A stretch of 64,000 bases of DNA from Eurosta solidaginis (taxonomy: Eukaryota > Arthropoda > Insecta > Diptera > Tephritidae): contig NC_090321.1 of NCBI RefSeq assembly GCF_040869045.1, positions 181,073,596 through 181,137,595 of the forward strand, given 5' to 3'. This document shows positions 47,216-57,107 of this stretch, in pieces. The notes under the pieces were generated by a model that was not told where the DNA came from, made no database searches, and saw only the letters and a program-made list of their open reading frames with translations. The translations under genes and the position numbers were made by a program. Position 1 is the first letter of the stretch; every line of letters begins with the position of its first letter.

Positions 47216-47911
47216 ACGCAAGGTTTACACACACGCCACGGGCTGTCTTCTTATGTCCCCAGAACAATATCTGCATAATGAGGCGAGAATACTCCCCATC
47301 AGGGAGAGAAATGAGATGCTGACCAAACTGTTACTGTTGAATACCCAGAAACCTGAACATCCCAACAGACATCTGATTGATGAGCCAGCACCGCCTAGGG
47401 GCTTAAGGAGTCATCTCCGTAAGCATTTTGAGGAAATACGGCACCTGAGAATCCAGCCGTATGAAGCGAAAAAACACAAGCAGGTCCTTGGTGAACTCCA
47501 TAAACAGGCGTCGGACCTTTATGCCGGGAATTGCCCGGTGAATCCAGTACTTAAAGAAAAGTATCCAAAACTCGCGGAAGAGGAACGCATACTCCCAGGG
47601 AAACGCGTGTCACTCTTGCTCAACTTCGTTCTGGATACTGTAACAGGTTAAACTCACACCTATCCAGAATCAACCCCGACATACAAAATGTATGCCCCGT
47701 TTGCAATGTGTTCCCACATGACACCAACCATCTCTTTAATTGTAATGTGGAACCAACGCTTCTAACACCCCTTTCCTTATTGTCCACCCCTGTTGAAACG
47801 GCAAGTTTCCTTGGACTCCCGTTAGAGGATATTGATGAAAATTTGCGATCGGTCGCGGCTATTAGGAGGGGCGAAGCTTTGCTACAACAACAACAACAAC
47901 GCAAGGTTTAC
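47216..47911 (+). mobile_element. 5'-truncated LINE inserted in the LOA ORF1
   Basis: ACGCAAGGTTTAC at 47216-47228 and 47899-47911 is a 13-bp target duplication around a 670-bp plus-strand insert. The insert encodes the C-terminal end of another non-LTR polyprotein and ends in GCTACAACAACAACAACAAC, a CAA-repeat tail. This is a textbook target-primed insertion of the opposite orientation to its host. Confidence 0.95.
47253..47880 (+). pseudogene. LINE polyprotein C-terminus
   Basis: The first frame (47253-47651) gives PPRGLRSHLRKHFEEIRHL and ERILPGKRVSLLL. After a frameshift near 47640 the next frame (47654-47880) gives RINPDIQNVCPVCN and HDTNHLFNCNVEPTLLTPLS, the C-terminal Cys/His motif (C-x2-C-x8-H-x4-C) common to Jockey/I-group LINEs, ending FLGLPLEDIDEN before the CAA tail. 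Only the last part of ORF2 is present. Confidence 0.85.
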
Positions 47912-48300
47912 GAAGGCTTCAACGTCAGCGTTATAAACCTTAAGGCTTATATTCTTGAAGCCGTAGCTTACCCTGAAATCCTGCCTTTTCAGCGCTTCGA
48001 CGCTTGCGCTGTCGTGCAGCAGGACTATCTGCATCGTGGCCCGTTCAGTCTTCTCCAAGTTAACCACCTTCCAGTTTTGGGTCGGTAGGCCCGGGTTGTA
48101 CTCCTGGAGCAGCTCCAGGATATCAGCTGGGTCCGTTGGCGTCAGTGGAACCCAAGCTCTCGCCCTTGGTCGTAAGGGGATATCACACGCCTCCACTACC
48201 TTGAGGCGTGCGCCCGGATACACCTCATCTATCAGCAAGACCCCGCATCGGTATAAGGCGGTGGACCATGGTTGTCTTTTTTGACCTTAATGGCCACAGT
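47899..48300 (-). pseudogene. LOA-like ORF1 (gag-like) remnant
   Basis: The minus-strand frame encodes YPGARLKVVEACDIP, RARAWVPLTPTDPADILELL, LPTQNWKVVNLEK and VSYGFKNISLKVYNADVEAF. This resembles the RNA-binding C-terminal part of ORF1 proteins in LOA/R1-group elements (of the DUF4780 type, from memory of the family). It is cut by the LINE insertion at 47899; a short tail continues at 47215 downward to the start of ORF2. Confidence 0.75.
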
Positions 48301-48716
48301 AGGGAGCGCTGCCTCAATCCACTTCCACTGCTGTAAAAAGGTCGCCGCTCGAATTAGCCGCCGAAGCGTTACCAGGTGCCACCACGAGGAGGCTCCGCCC
48401 CTACATGAGGGAGGGAGGGTGTAAAAACACCTACGAGTCGACGACTTGCGGTGAAGCCGGTGAGTGCAAGGCGCAACACCCCTATGGCACCCTTCCCAGG
48501 AACGTACATACCAAATTTCATCAAGATACCTCAAAATTTACTCAAGTTATCGTGTTTACGGACGGACGGACAAGGCTTAGTGTATTCTTTTTTCGCCTAG
48601 ATCATTTTGATATATAGCAGTCTATATCTATCTCGATTAGTTTATGCCGTTACATGGTACCGTTATGCGAACAAAATTAATATACCCTGTGAGCTCTGTT
48701 CAGCTGAGTATAAAAA

Positions 48717-49490
48717 TAACCACTTCAGAATTTTATAGAGTAATACCCCCAGAACTTTAAGTTGCGTAATGGCGTTATTCAACTGAATTCTGAGTGTTTT
48801 TGAAAGTATTTCTGGTAGGGCGCCAATCAAATTCCAGTGCCAACAAATTCTGGACATTTTCGAACTGGCAGGAGTTTGCACTAAATTTATCTTTATTGTA
48901 TTGTTTAAGTGTGTAACACAGTAACTAAGTAAAAAAAAAACTTAACTTTAAACTATGAAATTGCAATCATTGAACTATTTTCAAAATTTAAATAGTTCCG
49001 AGTTCTACTAGTCGTAATTTCCCGCGTCATATTTTTTATCCACTCTGCTATATAAAAAAAAAACCACGAAGCTTTGATCAAAAAATAAAGCATTTAAAAA
49101 TATTTTCAACATTTTATAATACGCATTTTAATAGAATTCATTTTCAAACATTTGAGCCGTTTATTTTGAAAGTTTGTTTGTATCTCCCTCGCCTCCAGTT
49201 TGTTAGAGTCCAATATCCAAAAGATGCAATTCTTATTATTATTTTATAATTGTAGAACCATCTATATATGCTTTCGTTCAAAAATAACAATGCATTTAAG
49301 ACCATGAGTTGGAAATGACTTATGCCACTTTCAAAATAAACGGCTCATTTAACAAAATGCATTTTAAAAATGTATGAGCAGTGGCATTTTTTATATCTGT
49401 TTAAAAAAAGATGTGTGTTGAACATAACTTGAAATCATAAATGACCAATGCAGAAATTATTTAATAATTGCTTTAAATATAAATAGTACA
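48717..49490. other. No recognised gene
   Basis: AT-rich. A phrase GAGCCGTTTATTTTGAAAGT at 49153 recurs inverted near 49325-49345 (CTTTCAAAATAAACGGCTCA), so a small inverted-repeat element of about 200 bp may lie at 49125-49380. Confidence 0.4.
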
Positions 49491-49492
49491 TA

Positions 49493-50159
49493 TGAGGAGT
49501 TCCAAACCAAAACGCTATAAGTGCAACATTTTTGGAGATTTGGATGGAGTTTTAACTTCACTTTCGAAAACCTATGTAGTAATCTTTATGTGAAGTAAAA
49601 AACAGAAAACTAAGCCATTCAGAAATATTCTAAAAAATAATTTTCATAGCAAAACGCAACAGTTTCATAGAATTTTTACATTTTTGAGTTGAAAATTTTG
49701 TTTTATTGATATGAATGAAGATAAGTTACAGAGTACTCCTCAAGGGGTATACCAGTACCCCATAACTGATCCTCATACGTAGCAAGAACATACTAAGAAA
49801 TCCTAAAAATTACTATGTGGACTACTCACAAGCAACACTAGAGCTGGATCATGTCCTTCTTATTGGAGCACTAATATGGCAAAAATGGTACGCATGGTCC
49901 AACAAATTTTTTCAGGGTCGCCGAAATGGTGGTACCAAACCTGCTCTATAAAAAGCCAACACTATTCACACCCAAAGGCACAAAATCCAATAAATTCCAA
50001 ACCAAAACGCAAGTAATGATTTTTTTCGGACTAAAAGGCTATAACTGCTATAATAAGTATCATTTGAAAATATACCCCCATTTAAGACAGCGTACTTTTT
50101 CTCATTAATCTAGAAACTTGTTATGAGTCACTTATTGCGTTTTGGTTTGGAACTCCTCA
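49493..50159. mobile_element. 667-bp MITE with TA target site
   Basis: Terminal repeats start TGAGGAGTTCCAAACCAAAA and are inverted at the right end over about 30 bp with one mismatch. TA flanks both sides (491-492 and 160-161 of the respective kb), as in Tc1/mariner elements. A further inner copy of TTCCAAACCAAAACGC lies at 49996. No transposase is seen. It lies about 450 bp beyond the achi/vis-like stop codon. Confidence 0.9.
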
Positions 50160-50555
50160 TATTAGCATATGTTACATGAATTGTATCAATTTCAAAAATA
50201 TCTTCAATGATGCAGGTAGAAAATTTTGTTTATTTTTTTCTGTACAAGTTTAAAACTGTTAACAAATGTCTTATACTATTGTTAACACTTTATACTTCGA
50301 GTCATGACCGGCAAAAAGGCTTAAGGGACAAATTTTTGAAATTTTCGAAATTTTATTTTTAATAAAAATAATTTAAAATAAGGGTCGACAGCATATATGG
50401 CTAAAGCAATTCGGAAACGGAAAGTTGTACACATGTTTTATATTTTTTCAAAATAATAAATTTGTCTACTGTGAAATTTTCTAATTGTCACTTAAATCTT
50501 TTTGGCGGTTATAGCTCAATATGCATAGTATGTGTGTGTTATATACTCGTATGCA

Positions 50556-50561
50556 TTTATT
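50556..50561 (-). terminator. Candidate poly(A) signal of the achi/vis-like gene
   Basis: AATAAA on the minus strand about 45 bases after the TAA stop at 50605. It is the first canonical hexamer downstream. Confidence 0.5.
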
Positions 50562-50604
50562 TAGTGTTATGCATATCGGAATTTTATCTTTTTTTTTTTT
50601 ATTA

Positions 50605-50726
50605 TTAATTTCCCAACACATGAACATCTTCATCCTCTTGCTCCTTCTCACGTTGACGCACGGCTACTGCCGTCTCTACCAACAGGTACAGACATTTAAA
50701 TTTATCTTTATCGTCGCGTATTACAC
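50605..50726 (-). CDS. achi: achi/vis-like exon 9 (terminal)
   Basis: Acceptor TTCTATGCAG|GTGTAA. Encodes [20 protein letters not shown] and [18 protein letters not shown], then TAA at 50607-50605. Confidence 0.95.
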
Positions 50727-53700
50727 CTGCATAGAAAAACATTCAAATAAGAAATATGTATATACATTTATGACCAAACAAACCTTTCACTAAATGACTG
50801 CCAGGATGTATAATTTGCACGCTTGACGTGATTGTATTATTACTGGTTGTGCATCCACTATTATTTTTATTGACAATAGCATTAGCCGCACCAGATGTCA
50901 CAACCGTAGCTTCAGCACCAACTGCGACACCTGTTTCAGAAGTCAATTCGACGGGTGTAACTAACGTATTCGCCGCATTTGAGCCAGATATCACGTTGTT
51001 CCCTATTGAGAAATTAATTAAAAACGTATTTTAAACTTATATTCTTACATATATAATGCACTTAGCATAAACTTACCAATTGAACCCGCTGTGGTCGTTC
51101 CTGAACCGCCGACTACCGTATGTGACTGTGCTGTTGTTGTTGTATGCGGATGTGATGCCGTCGTCCAATAAGTATTATTCGTAGCTGTGGGACTAGAGGT
51201 CGTTACTTCCTCGGTACTGAAAACAGTCCCGTAAAAAGAAACGTTCAATAGGCAGGACATAGTAAGGGAATTGGTGTAAGGAACAATCGAAATTTTAACC
51301 GAATGTGACACAACAATCGAAGTAGTGTAGATGGGGAATACAAGTTTGACGCACACAGTGGTGGTAAGATTTTACAGATTTGTTTACGGTAATTATGTGT
51401 AGTGTGTTGGATTTCGGTTAGCATATAATTGCGGTAGTGATAATAGTAGTAGTTGTTGGTAGTGGTGGTGACGATTTTGAAGTTGAAAATTTCAACAACA
51501 AAAATATGCAGGCAATGGATAAACATATAGAAGTTGTACACCAGGAAACGTATTAAAATTTGTTATTTAGGAAAAAATACAAAAAAAATTAAAGAAGTAT
51601 AAAAGAGCGAAAAATATTTAAAAAAAATATTAAAACTAACTACACCTTTTCAATTACAATTGGTCTATTTAAACCACAAAACTATTTCCATAACACTTAA
51701 ATTATCCATAACAAAAAGTGTAGTTAATTTTTTTATTTATTGATTTAACTTACTTCATAACGCTTTGCCATGCGTCCGAGCTTTCAAATTTGCCCTCCTC
51801 CTCACTTTGCGGTTCACATGAGTCGTACTCGTTAACGCTATCCTCTTCAGATCTGAAAAATACAAACATGTTGTACTTACAAACCAACGACTAAGAAAAC
51901 TATGCTACGCACATAAATAAGAAAGTAAAATAGCAAAAAAAAAAAACAGTGAAAATATCAATTGCAACATTCAATTCAAATAAATACTAAACCGCAAATC
52001 AAACATACAAAAATAAAAATTTAAAAATGAATCATTTAAACAAACATGACATCGAGTGGTAAGGCCCTACTGCCCAGCTCTACCTCAACGTATTGAAATG
52101 TAAATTCTTCGTTTGCGGCAAACTATTCTGGATATGAAAAATTTGATTGAGTGTTTGAGAATAGAAATATCTCGTATTGCTTGGATATTGTGCAGCAGCA
52201 GCTGCAGCGGCAGAGTTGCTTGTTGATGGCGGTGAAGGTGGGATACCCACAATAGCGGCGGCGGCAGTAGCACTATTCGTATTTTGTATGACACCGGTGA
52301 TACACGTATTATATGGAAGCTGTTGTGGCATTTGTGCAGCAGCGGCTGCTTGTCTTTGTTTAGCTGCTTGAATTTTTGCCAAAATCTTTGCTTGAATTTG
52401 TGGATGTAAATTTTGAAAGCCCTGTGGGTTGGTGGCAATTGCTTGTTGCCATCTACTTACACACACACACACATTGGATTGATTGATGCGAGAGTGAAAA
52501 ACATGCACGTTCAAATTGACAACATCAATTGGGTTGGCGGCACATAGGGATGAGGATGACAGGAGGATAAGGATTGATGGAGGAATGCATTAAAAAATCG
52601 TATTTAAAAATAAAACCAAAAAGCTAAGTATAGCTCACGAGCCTTATGTGCAAAATTATTTGCGATATACCATATACGCGCTTACCTATAAATAACGCTA
52701 TCATCATATTCTATATCCGGCTCAACTTTGACCATATGACCGCTAGGCGTTTGTACAAAATGTCCTAAAGCTGTAAGCACATTCGCTACGCCATCATGTA
52801 CCTCTTCGCCATCAACCTCTTCAGTAGCGCCAACTATCTATATTGCGATGAAAGAAAAATGTTTGTTAAAGAAACTATTTGTACTGAATATTAAACAAAT
52901 ATAATTTACCACTTCCGAAGCTGGACTACCAGTAATTGGATTTGGTATATTACCGGATGCGTTATGACTATTTGTTGAATTTAATGACGAGTTAAGTTTT
53001 TTGCCTCGCCTTGAAATAGTAAAATGCAAAGGATCATTGCCCTCTCGACGTATCATTTCAGGTAATATGCGCCGGCGTGCATTTATGAACCAATTACAAA
53101 CCTAGAAAGAAGTTTATTTTATAAAAACACGAAACAAAAGTAATATAAACGAAAGTAAAATAGATACGACTTTTTAGATGAAAGGTACATTTGTATACGT
53201 AATAATTATACTAAGTAAATTAAGTATGTTCAGACGTTTATTTTTTTCTTGCACCTCACCTGTAGCACTGTTAAATTAGCTTCCTGTGAGAGCGTAAATT
53301 TTTCGGCATCACTCGGATATGCATTGTAGCGATGCTCGTACAACCAACGCTTTAAGATTTTTACAGATTGTTTTGGTAGATTGCCACGTCGCTTACGCAT
53401 CGATGAATTTTCCGAATGACCATCATTTGACTCCATTAACATATCTTTGAAGTCCTTCACATCATGCATATCGGACAATTCATGTTCGGTTAAATCCTCT
53501 TCTACTATAGTTTCATGATGACCATCCTCTTCGTCTTCTGTTTCAACGACGCCCAGTACAGTGACGCCGTCATGTTCAATGTCCTCCTGAACGTCCTCTT
53601 CAACGCTCGAAGTGGATTGAAAGCGATCGCGCGCTACAAAATAGATGATACAAGTTAATTTGGTTTGTAGAAATGTTTTACTAGTTTTGGTTTTTCAATT

Positions 53701-54132
53701 GGTTAGCCATGTGCTGCCTCCTCAACTTCATCAAAGTGCTTACTTCATTTCGGCTATACAATTTGGACTCTTAACTGCAACTGTTTATTAAACTTTAAAG
53801 CGTGCAAATAGCTAACTTTGGCTTTACATGCAAATGACATTTATGTCAATTCCCATAATTTGACATGTATGATGTCAAAGTGGCAACTGTCTGACATTCC
53901 TCCTCAAGCTGTGTCGCCAATTTCACTTATAAAATACAAACTAAATGAAGTTGTGAAGACAATAACAAGAAGTGCTGATATTTTTAAAACAAAGATAAAT
54001 CTATTTACCTTCGTGTGCGATAATTTGAGCCTGTATTTGCGCCTCCTGCGCCATATCCTGTATATCCTGGCGTACTTGCCGGTCCAGCGCCATATTGACT
54101 TCTTCGTGATGCAGTGTATCCGGGGAAAGCAT
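50605..54132 (-). CDS. achi: achintya/vismay-like TGIF (TALE) homeobox gene, nine exons
   Basis: A nuclear transcription factor of the TGIF group of TALE homeodomain proteins; Drosophila achi and vis are needed in spermatocytes for the meiotic-arrest programme. Coding exons (minus strand): 54132-54009, 53633-53260, 53101-52910, 52837-52686, 52452-52084 (cassette), 51852-51754, 51216-51077, 51002-50784, 50726-50605. All introns are GT-AG and all phases match, giving 473 residues without and 596 with the cassette. The homeodomain spans about residues 121-183: [20 protein letters not shown], the TALE loop AYP at 146-148, and helix 3 [11 protein letters not shown], split between exons 2 and 3. 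Acidic stretches flank it. The C-terminus [20 protein letters not shown] is strongly conserved by my memory of the family. Drosophila has two tandem copies; only one is seen here. The start is the only ATG with a good exon. Confidence 0.95.
50784..51002 (-). CDS. achi: achi/vis-like exon 8
   Basis: Acceptor TTCTCAATAG|GGAACA. Encodes a low-complexity Val/Thr/Ala region then [12 protein letters not shown]. Donor GTGAAAG|GTTTGT, phase 1, followed by a 57-bp intron. Confidence 0.9.
51077..51216 (-). CDS. achi: achi/vis-like exon 7
   Basis: Acceptor CTGTTTTCAG|TACCGA. Encodes a Thr/Ser/Gly-rich region ([20 protein letters not shown]). Donor TCAATTG|GTAAGT, phase 1. Confidence 0.9.
51754..51852 (-). 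CDS. achi: achi/vis-like exon 6
   Basis: Acceptor TATTTTTCAG|ATCTGA. Encodes [20 protein letters not shown] and SDAWQSVM. Donor ATGAA|GTAAGT, phase 2. It can join exon 4 or exon 5 without frame change. Confidence 0.9.
52084..52452 (-). CDS. achi: achi/vis-like exon 5, predicted cassette exon (369 nt)
   Basis: Begins A|TGG CAA and ends ACG TTG AG|GTAGAG; starts and ends in the same phase, 123 codons. Encodes [20 protein letters not shown], then a Gln/Ala-rich stretch and a Pro/Ser/Ala-rich stretch with a run of seven alanines. If the donor is not used the frame stops at once (AGG TAG). The acceptor lies just after a TG repeat (52458-52473). An antisense frame over it is a shadow. Confidence 0.8.
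52453..52473 (-). promoter_or_regulatory. TG-repeat at the 3' splice site of the cassette exon
   Basis: On the minus strand about seven TG dinucleotides (52458-52473) run into AAGTAG|A at the exon. There is no normal pyrimidine tract. UG repeats at such positions are known binding sites of TDP-43 and CELF/Bruno-type proteins. Confidence 0.5.
52686..52837 (-). CDS. achi: achi/vis-like exon 4
   Basis: Acceptor CGCAATATAG|ATAGTT. Encodes [20 protein letters not shown] then [11 protein letters not shown]. Donor TTTATAG|GTAAGC, phase 2. This donor must choose between exon 5 and exon 6. Confidence 0.9.
52910..53101 (-). CDS. achi: achi/vis-like exon 3 (homeodomain helix 3)
   Basis: Acceptor CTTTCTAG|GTTTGT. 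Encodes [20 protein letters not shown] and FTISRRGKK. Helix 3 holds the DNA-contact residues, including the Ile and Asn of WFIN. Donor GAAGTG|GTAAAT, phase 0. Confidence 0.95.
53260..53633 (-). CDS. achi: achi/vis-like exon 2 (acidic region and homeodomain helices 1-2)
   Basis: Acceptor TATTTTGTAG|CGCGC. Encodes a Glu/Asp-rich region, then [20 protein letters not shown] and [20 protein letters not shown]. Donor CTACAG|GTGAGG, phase 0. Confidence 0.95.
54009..54132 (-). CDS. achi: achi/vis-like exon 1
   Basis: ATG CTT TCC CCG at 54132; encodes [20 protein letters not shown] and a Gln-rich helix-like stretch. Donor CACGAAG|GTAAAT, phase 1. Confidence 0.9.
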
Positions 54133-55029
54133 TTTACTTTATAACTGCTGTTTTCCTTAAGGTGTATGTAATTCCTTCAATTATAAGAGCAAAATATATG
54201 CCGCAGAATCATTGATGGAGTCAGTCTATACGTAATGCCTTTTTAAATAAAGCAGCATCAGGTCAATATATAAATCTGGAAATTAAATGAAAAATGTTCA
54301 AACGTTTACTATTGGTTTAATTAACGAAGGTTTGTAATTCCATTTTGCATTTGCATGTAAAACAAATCTCAGCCACACTTACGACAGGAAAAGTTTAGAA
54401 TTTGATCAACAAATTAATGAATGTTTTTCTTTTATTTAATCAAATAAAAATTGAAATATGTATTCAATTTGAGAGTCAAAAATGAAATGTGCCAACAATA
54501 AACGTCTGCTATATGTTTGATTTATGACTATTCAAGTGCTTTTTTCTTTAGAATACAATATTTTTATTATCAAGTGAAATTTTTAACATAGTCGCCTTTG
54601 GGGTCGCTAGTCAAGAGTTGCTTGGATGCATCAAATTACTCCGGCTTGCGTTTATCGCAGTGCAAGTAGTTTTCAAGCTCCAGTGGCTTTTGACAAGTAT
54701 TTGTATACAAAAATCTACAAAACGTCAATTTGGACACTACGATTTTTGATTAATTAAACTTCAGTTTTTTCGCACAAAAAACTTCAGAGAAAAGAAAAAT
54801 TGTGATGATGCACGCGTTTGACATTTATCAAATTTCAGTCGCATTTTGTAACGCTGTCAAGCGCGCACAACCTTAGAACCATTGTTTACTATAAAAATTT
54901 ACAATGCTTAGAACGCCGTAGAAAGAAAAGGAGCTGACGAATAAAGAAAAGAGAAAATATAGTTTTTTTCGCTTTATTTGTCAAAATGGCGGACACAAAA
55001 GAAAAGTGATTCAAATGAACGCAAGAGCA
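54133..55029. other. Upstream of the achi/vis-like gene
   Basis: Presumed promoter and leader region of the gene; no TATA box or initiator at a convincing position was identified. AT-rich with no other recognised gene. Confidence 0.4.
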
Positions 55030-55692
55030 TAGTACAGGTTTACAAGTATGATATGTATGAGAAGGAAACAATTCCTTTCACTTTCTAACACACTGCCGTT
55101 TGACAATTCGGTCAGTGTCAAACTATTGTGGAACTCAGTGGAACCTGCGTTTGACACTGAACGAAGTGTCAAAATTACCGGGGTTGCTGTCGTGGAAAGC
55201 GACGCAGGGAAACAAAAAAAGGACCGGAATATCAGATATGGGTTGCTGTGACGGTAAACTTTTTTGAACGAATTTAGTATGAAAATGTAGCGCACCTATA
55301 TGGGTCCTACAGAAAATTATACAAAAGTCTTGAATTGGGGTATCTGAGGACGCGTAGTTATTCCAGTATTAAAAATACAAACACGGGTGCTAAGTTTTTC
55401 TACCCGTTCAAAAGTTCTCCGCGAAAAACAGTTTGAAACCGAGGTCGACTGCAATTACCCGTCCAAAAATGTGGAAAGAGCAATGAAAAGACGCGATATT
55501 TCTTTGTAATTTTACGACAAAAATTTTACGCAGTTTTCGTTAGCAGCTACTACACTTTTGTTTGGACCTAAGAAGTACAACAGTGCCAAATAGCATCCAC
55601 AAAAAAACGAACAAGAACAAGCATTTTATCAGGTGAGCGTGGCTGTGTATGTGCGTGCTGCTACATATCCTACTTGTAGACCTTTACAATGC
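55030..55692 (+). mobile_element. TACAGGTTTACAAGTA element, copy 1
   Basis: Imperfect inverted ends TACAGGTTTACAAGTATGAT / ATCCTACTTGTAGACCTTTA. Inside are TTTGACACTGAACGAAGTGT, ACCGGGGTTGCTGTCGTGGA, GGTCGACTGCAATTACCCGT and GACCTAAGAAGTACAACAGT, all shared with copies 2 and 3. No protein is recognisable. A middle block present in copies 2 and 3 is missing. Confidence 0.85.
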
Positions 55693-56300
55693 GCAAGAGC
55701 CATAGTGTACAAGTACAAGTGTGTTGAATTCTTTCTGACAGGCACTCGCTTAAGTGAGCATAACGGGAAAATCTGGGTTGCCATTGTTGTTTCGGTTGAA
55801 AACGGTCAAATAGGGTTCTGTGCAGAGACGTAAAAGATTGAAACAGGGTTTATGTAGTCACAAAAGTGTTGCTCCTGTTCCACAGCATTTTAATTTTAGA
55901 TAATGGCGAAAAGTGTTCAGTTCAGAGTTATTCATTTTCATTAAAAGTTTAATTTATTACGGAGGGTTACTCCTTTAAGTGTAAAAAGCAGAGAAAACGT
56001 AGTTTTTCTAATTATTGTGAAAAACTTTAATTTGAATTTCTGTACCCAAGTTTACTATATTTGTGTAACACAAGAATCTGGAGGTCAATTCCTTAACTAT
56101 GAAAAACTGAAAAATGTACACTTATCGAAAACTCATTTGCACACACAATTTTCACTTTGAATTTAGTTGTGTTTTTATGCACAAAATTTTGAAACTAAAA
56201 ACAAAATTTTCATTTGTCAGAAAAAATAAAGAAAAAACGGCCTAATGTCAAAAAACCCTATCGAAATACAAACTGGCTTGTGTATTTCGTGGGTTTTTAT
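55693..56300. other. No recognised feature
   Basis: AT-rich with no gene or clean repeat boundary. Confidence 0.4.
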
Positions 56301-56680
56301 ATTATCTTAATATATAAGAAACACGTGTCACACAATTGAGGCCAATGGACTCCTAAACTACTAAACCGATTTTGAATTTGTTTTGCACCCCGTTTGTAGT
56401 TTGATCTAACTTGAAATATAGGATAGGTGACTGGGTGACTAGGGTCTCGAGATATAGGCCAAAACGTGGATCCGGGTACCCCTAGAATGTGTTTATAGAA
56501 TATGGATATCAAATGAAAGCTGTGGATGAGTGCTTTAGCAGAGGGTAATTTTCCTACCCCTGGGTGACTAGGGTCTCGAGATATAGGCCAAAACGTGGGC
56601 CAGTGGATGCCTAGTTAGTGTTTATACAATATGGATATCAAATGAAAGCTGTTGATGAGTGCTTTAGTACAGAGTAATAT
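56301..56680 (+). repeat. Two-unit tandem repeat related to the 130-bp array
   Basis: Two copies of a unit containing GGGTGACTAGGGTCTCGAGA, TATAGGCCAAAACGTGG and ATGGATATCAAATGAAAGCT. In order and wording it parallels the 130-bp unit of the GTAACCGAACATT repeats (TCGAGATATCGCC, AAAGGTGGACC, TCTAGAATGTGTTT, TATCAAATGAAAGG), so the two are probably related. Confidence 0.75.
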
Positions 56681-56691
56681 ATTATCCAGAG

Positions 56692-56755
56692 ACGGACTGG
56701 GACTGGGATTAGGACTAGGACTGGGACTGAGACTCGGAGTGGGACTGGGACTGGA
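56692..56755 (+). repeat. GGGACT hexamer minisatellite
   Basis: About ten imperfect copies of GGACTG, running GACGGACTGGGACTGGGATT onward to GGGACTGGGACTGGA. Confidence 0.9.
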
Positions 56756-57107
56756 ATAAAATACATACCACCTTCTGGGACACGCAATAAGGGATGCAGA
56801 AGAATGAGAAGAAATTGAGAGAAGAGAAAAGAGAGGAGGAGAAGGAGATTGAGAAAGAGATAGAGTGAGACGAAGATGGAGATAGATGAAGCGAAAAAGG
56901 CGGAGGGAGGAGTGAATAAAAGGATTAGGAAAAAGTTAAGAGGGAGGGAGGGCAGAGACAGACGGAAAAAGGTTATTAAAATGTATGCAGATTGGCCAAA
57001 TTTAGGGCAGGACAACGTCTGCCGGGTCTTCTATTACCTTTATATTAAGTCGCTTTCATGTTTGTCCCCTCATTTCCTTACGAATTTTTGACCCATGGAA
57101 AAGTTTT

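Larger units (their letters stand above)
43054..48494 (-). mobile_element. LOA-like non-LTR retrotransposon, nested and dead
   Basis: CCCAGGAA on both sides (43046-43053 and 48495-48502) is the target duplication. The minus strand carries ORF1 remnant, endonuclease, then reverse transcriptase, ending in CCTAACCTCGCCTAACC at 43054. Removing three inner insertions (47229-47898, 45760-46877, 45654-45713) leaves about 3.6 kb, so parts are also deleted. Frameshifts and stops are frequent. Confidence 0.85.
41589..48716 (+). mobile_element. GTAACCGAACATT repeat, copy H, split by a LOA LINE
   Basis: Head AACAAGTAAGGAAGGCTAAG at 41589; shortened 130-bp array (41700-41950); box region to 43045; LINE insertion 43054-48494; then the continuation CGTACATACCAAATTTCATC, an ACGGACGGACGGAC tract at about 48558, and the tail CTGAGTATAAAAA at 48716. 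Without the insertion it is about 1.7 kb. Confidence 0.85.

Noticed and set aside
48232..48534. 100-codon minus-strand frame as LOA ORF1
   Set aside because: It is in a different frame from the recognisable ORF1 motifs at 48238-47899 and shows none itself.
52177..52371. Ala/Cys-rich plus-strand frame
   Set aside because: It is the antisense of the Gln/Ala-rich cassette exon of the achi/vis-like gene.
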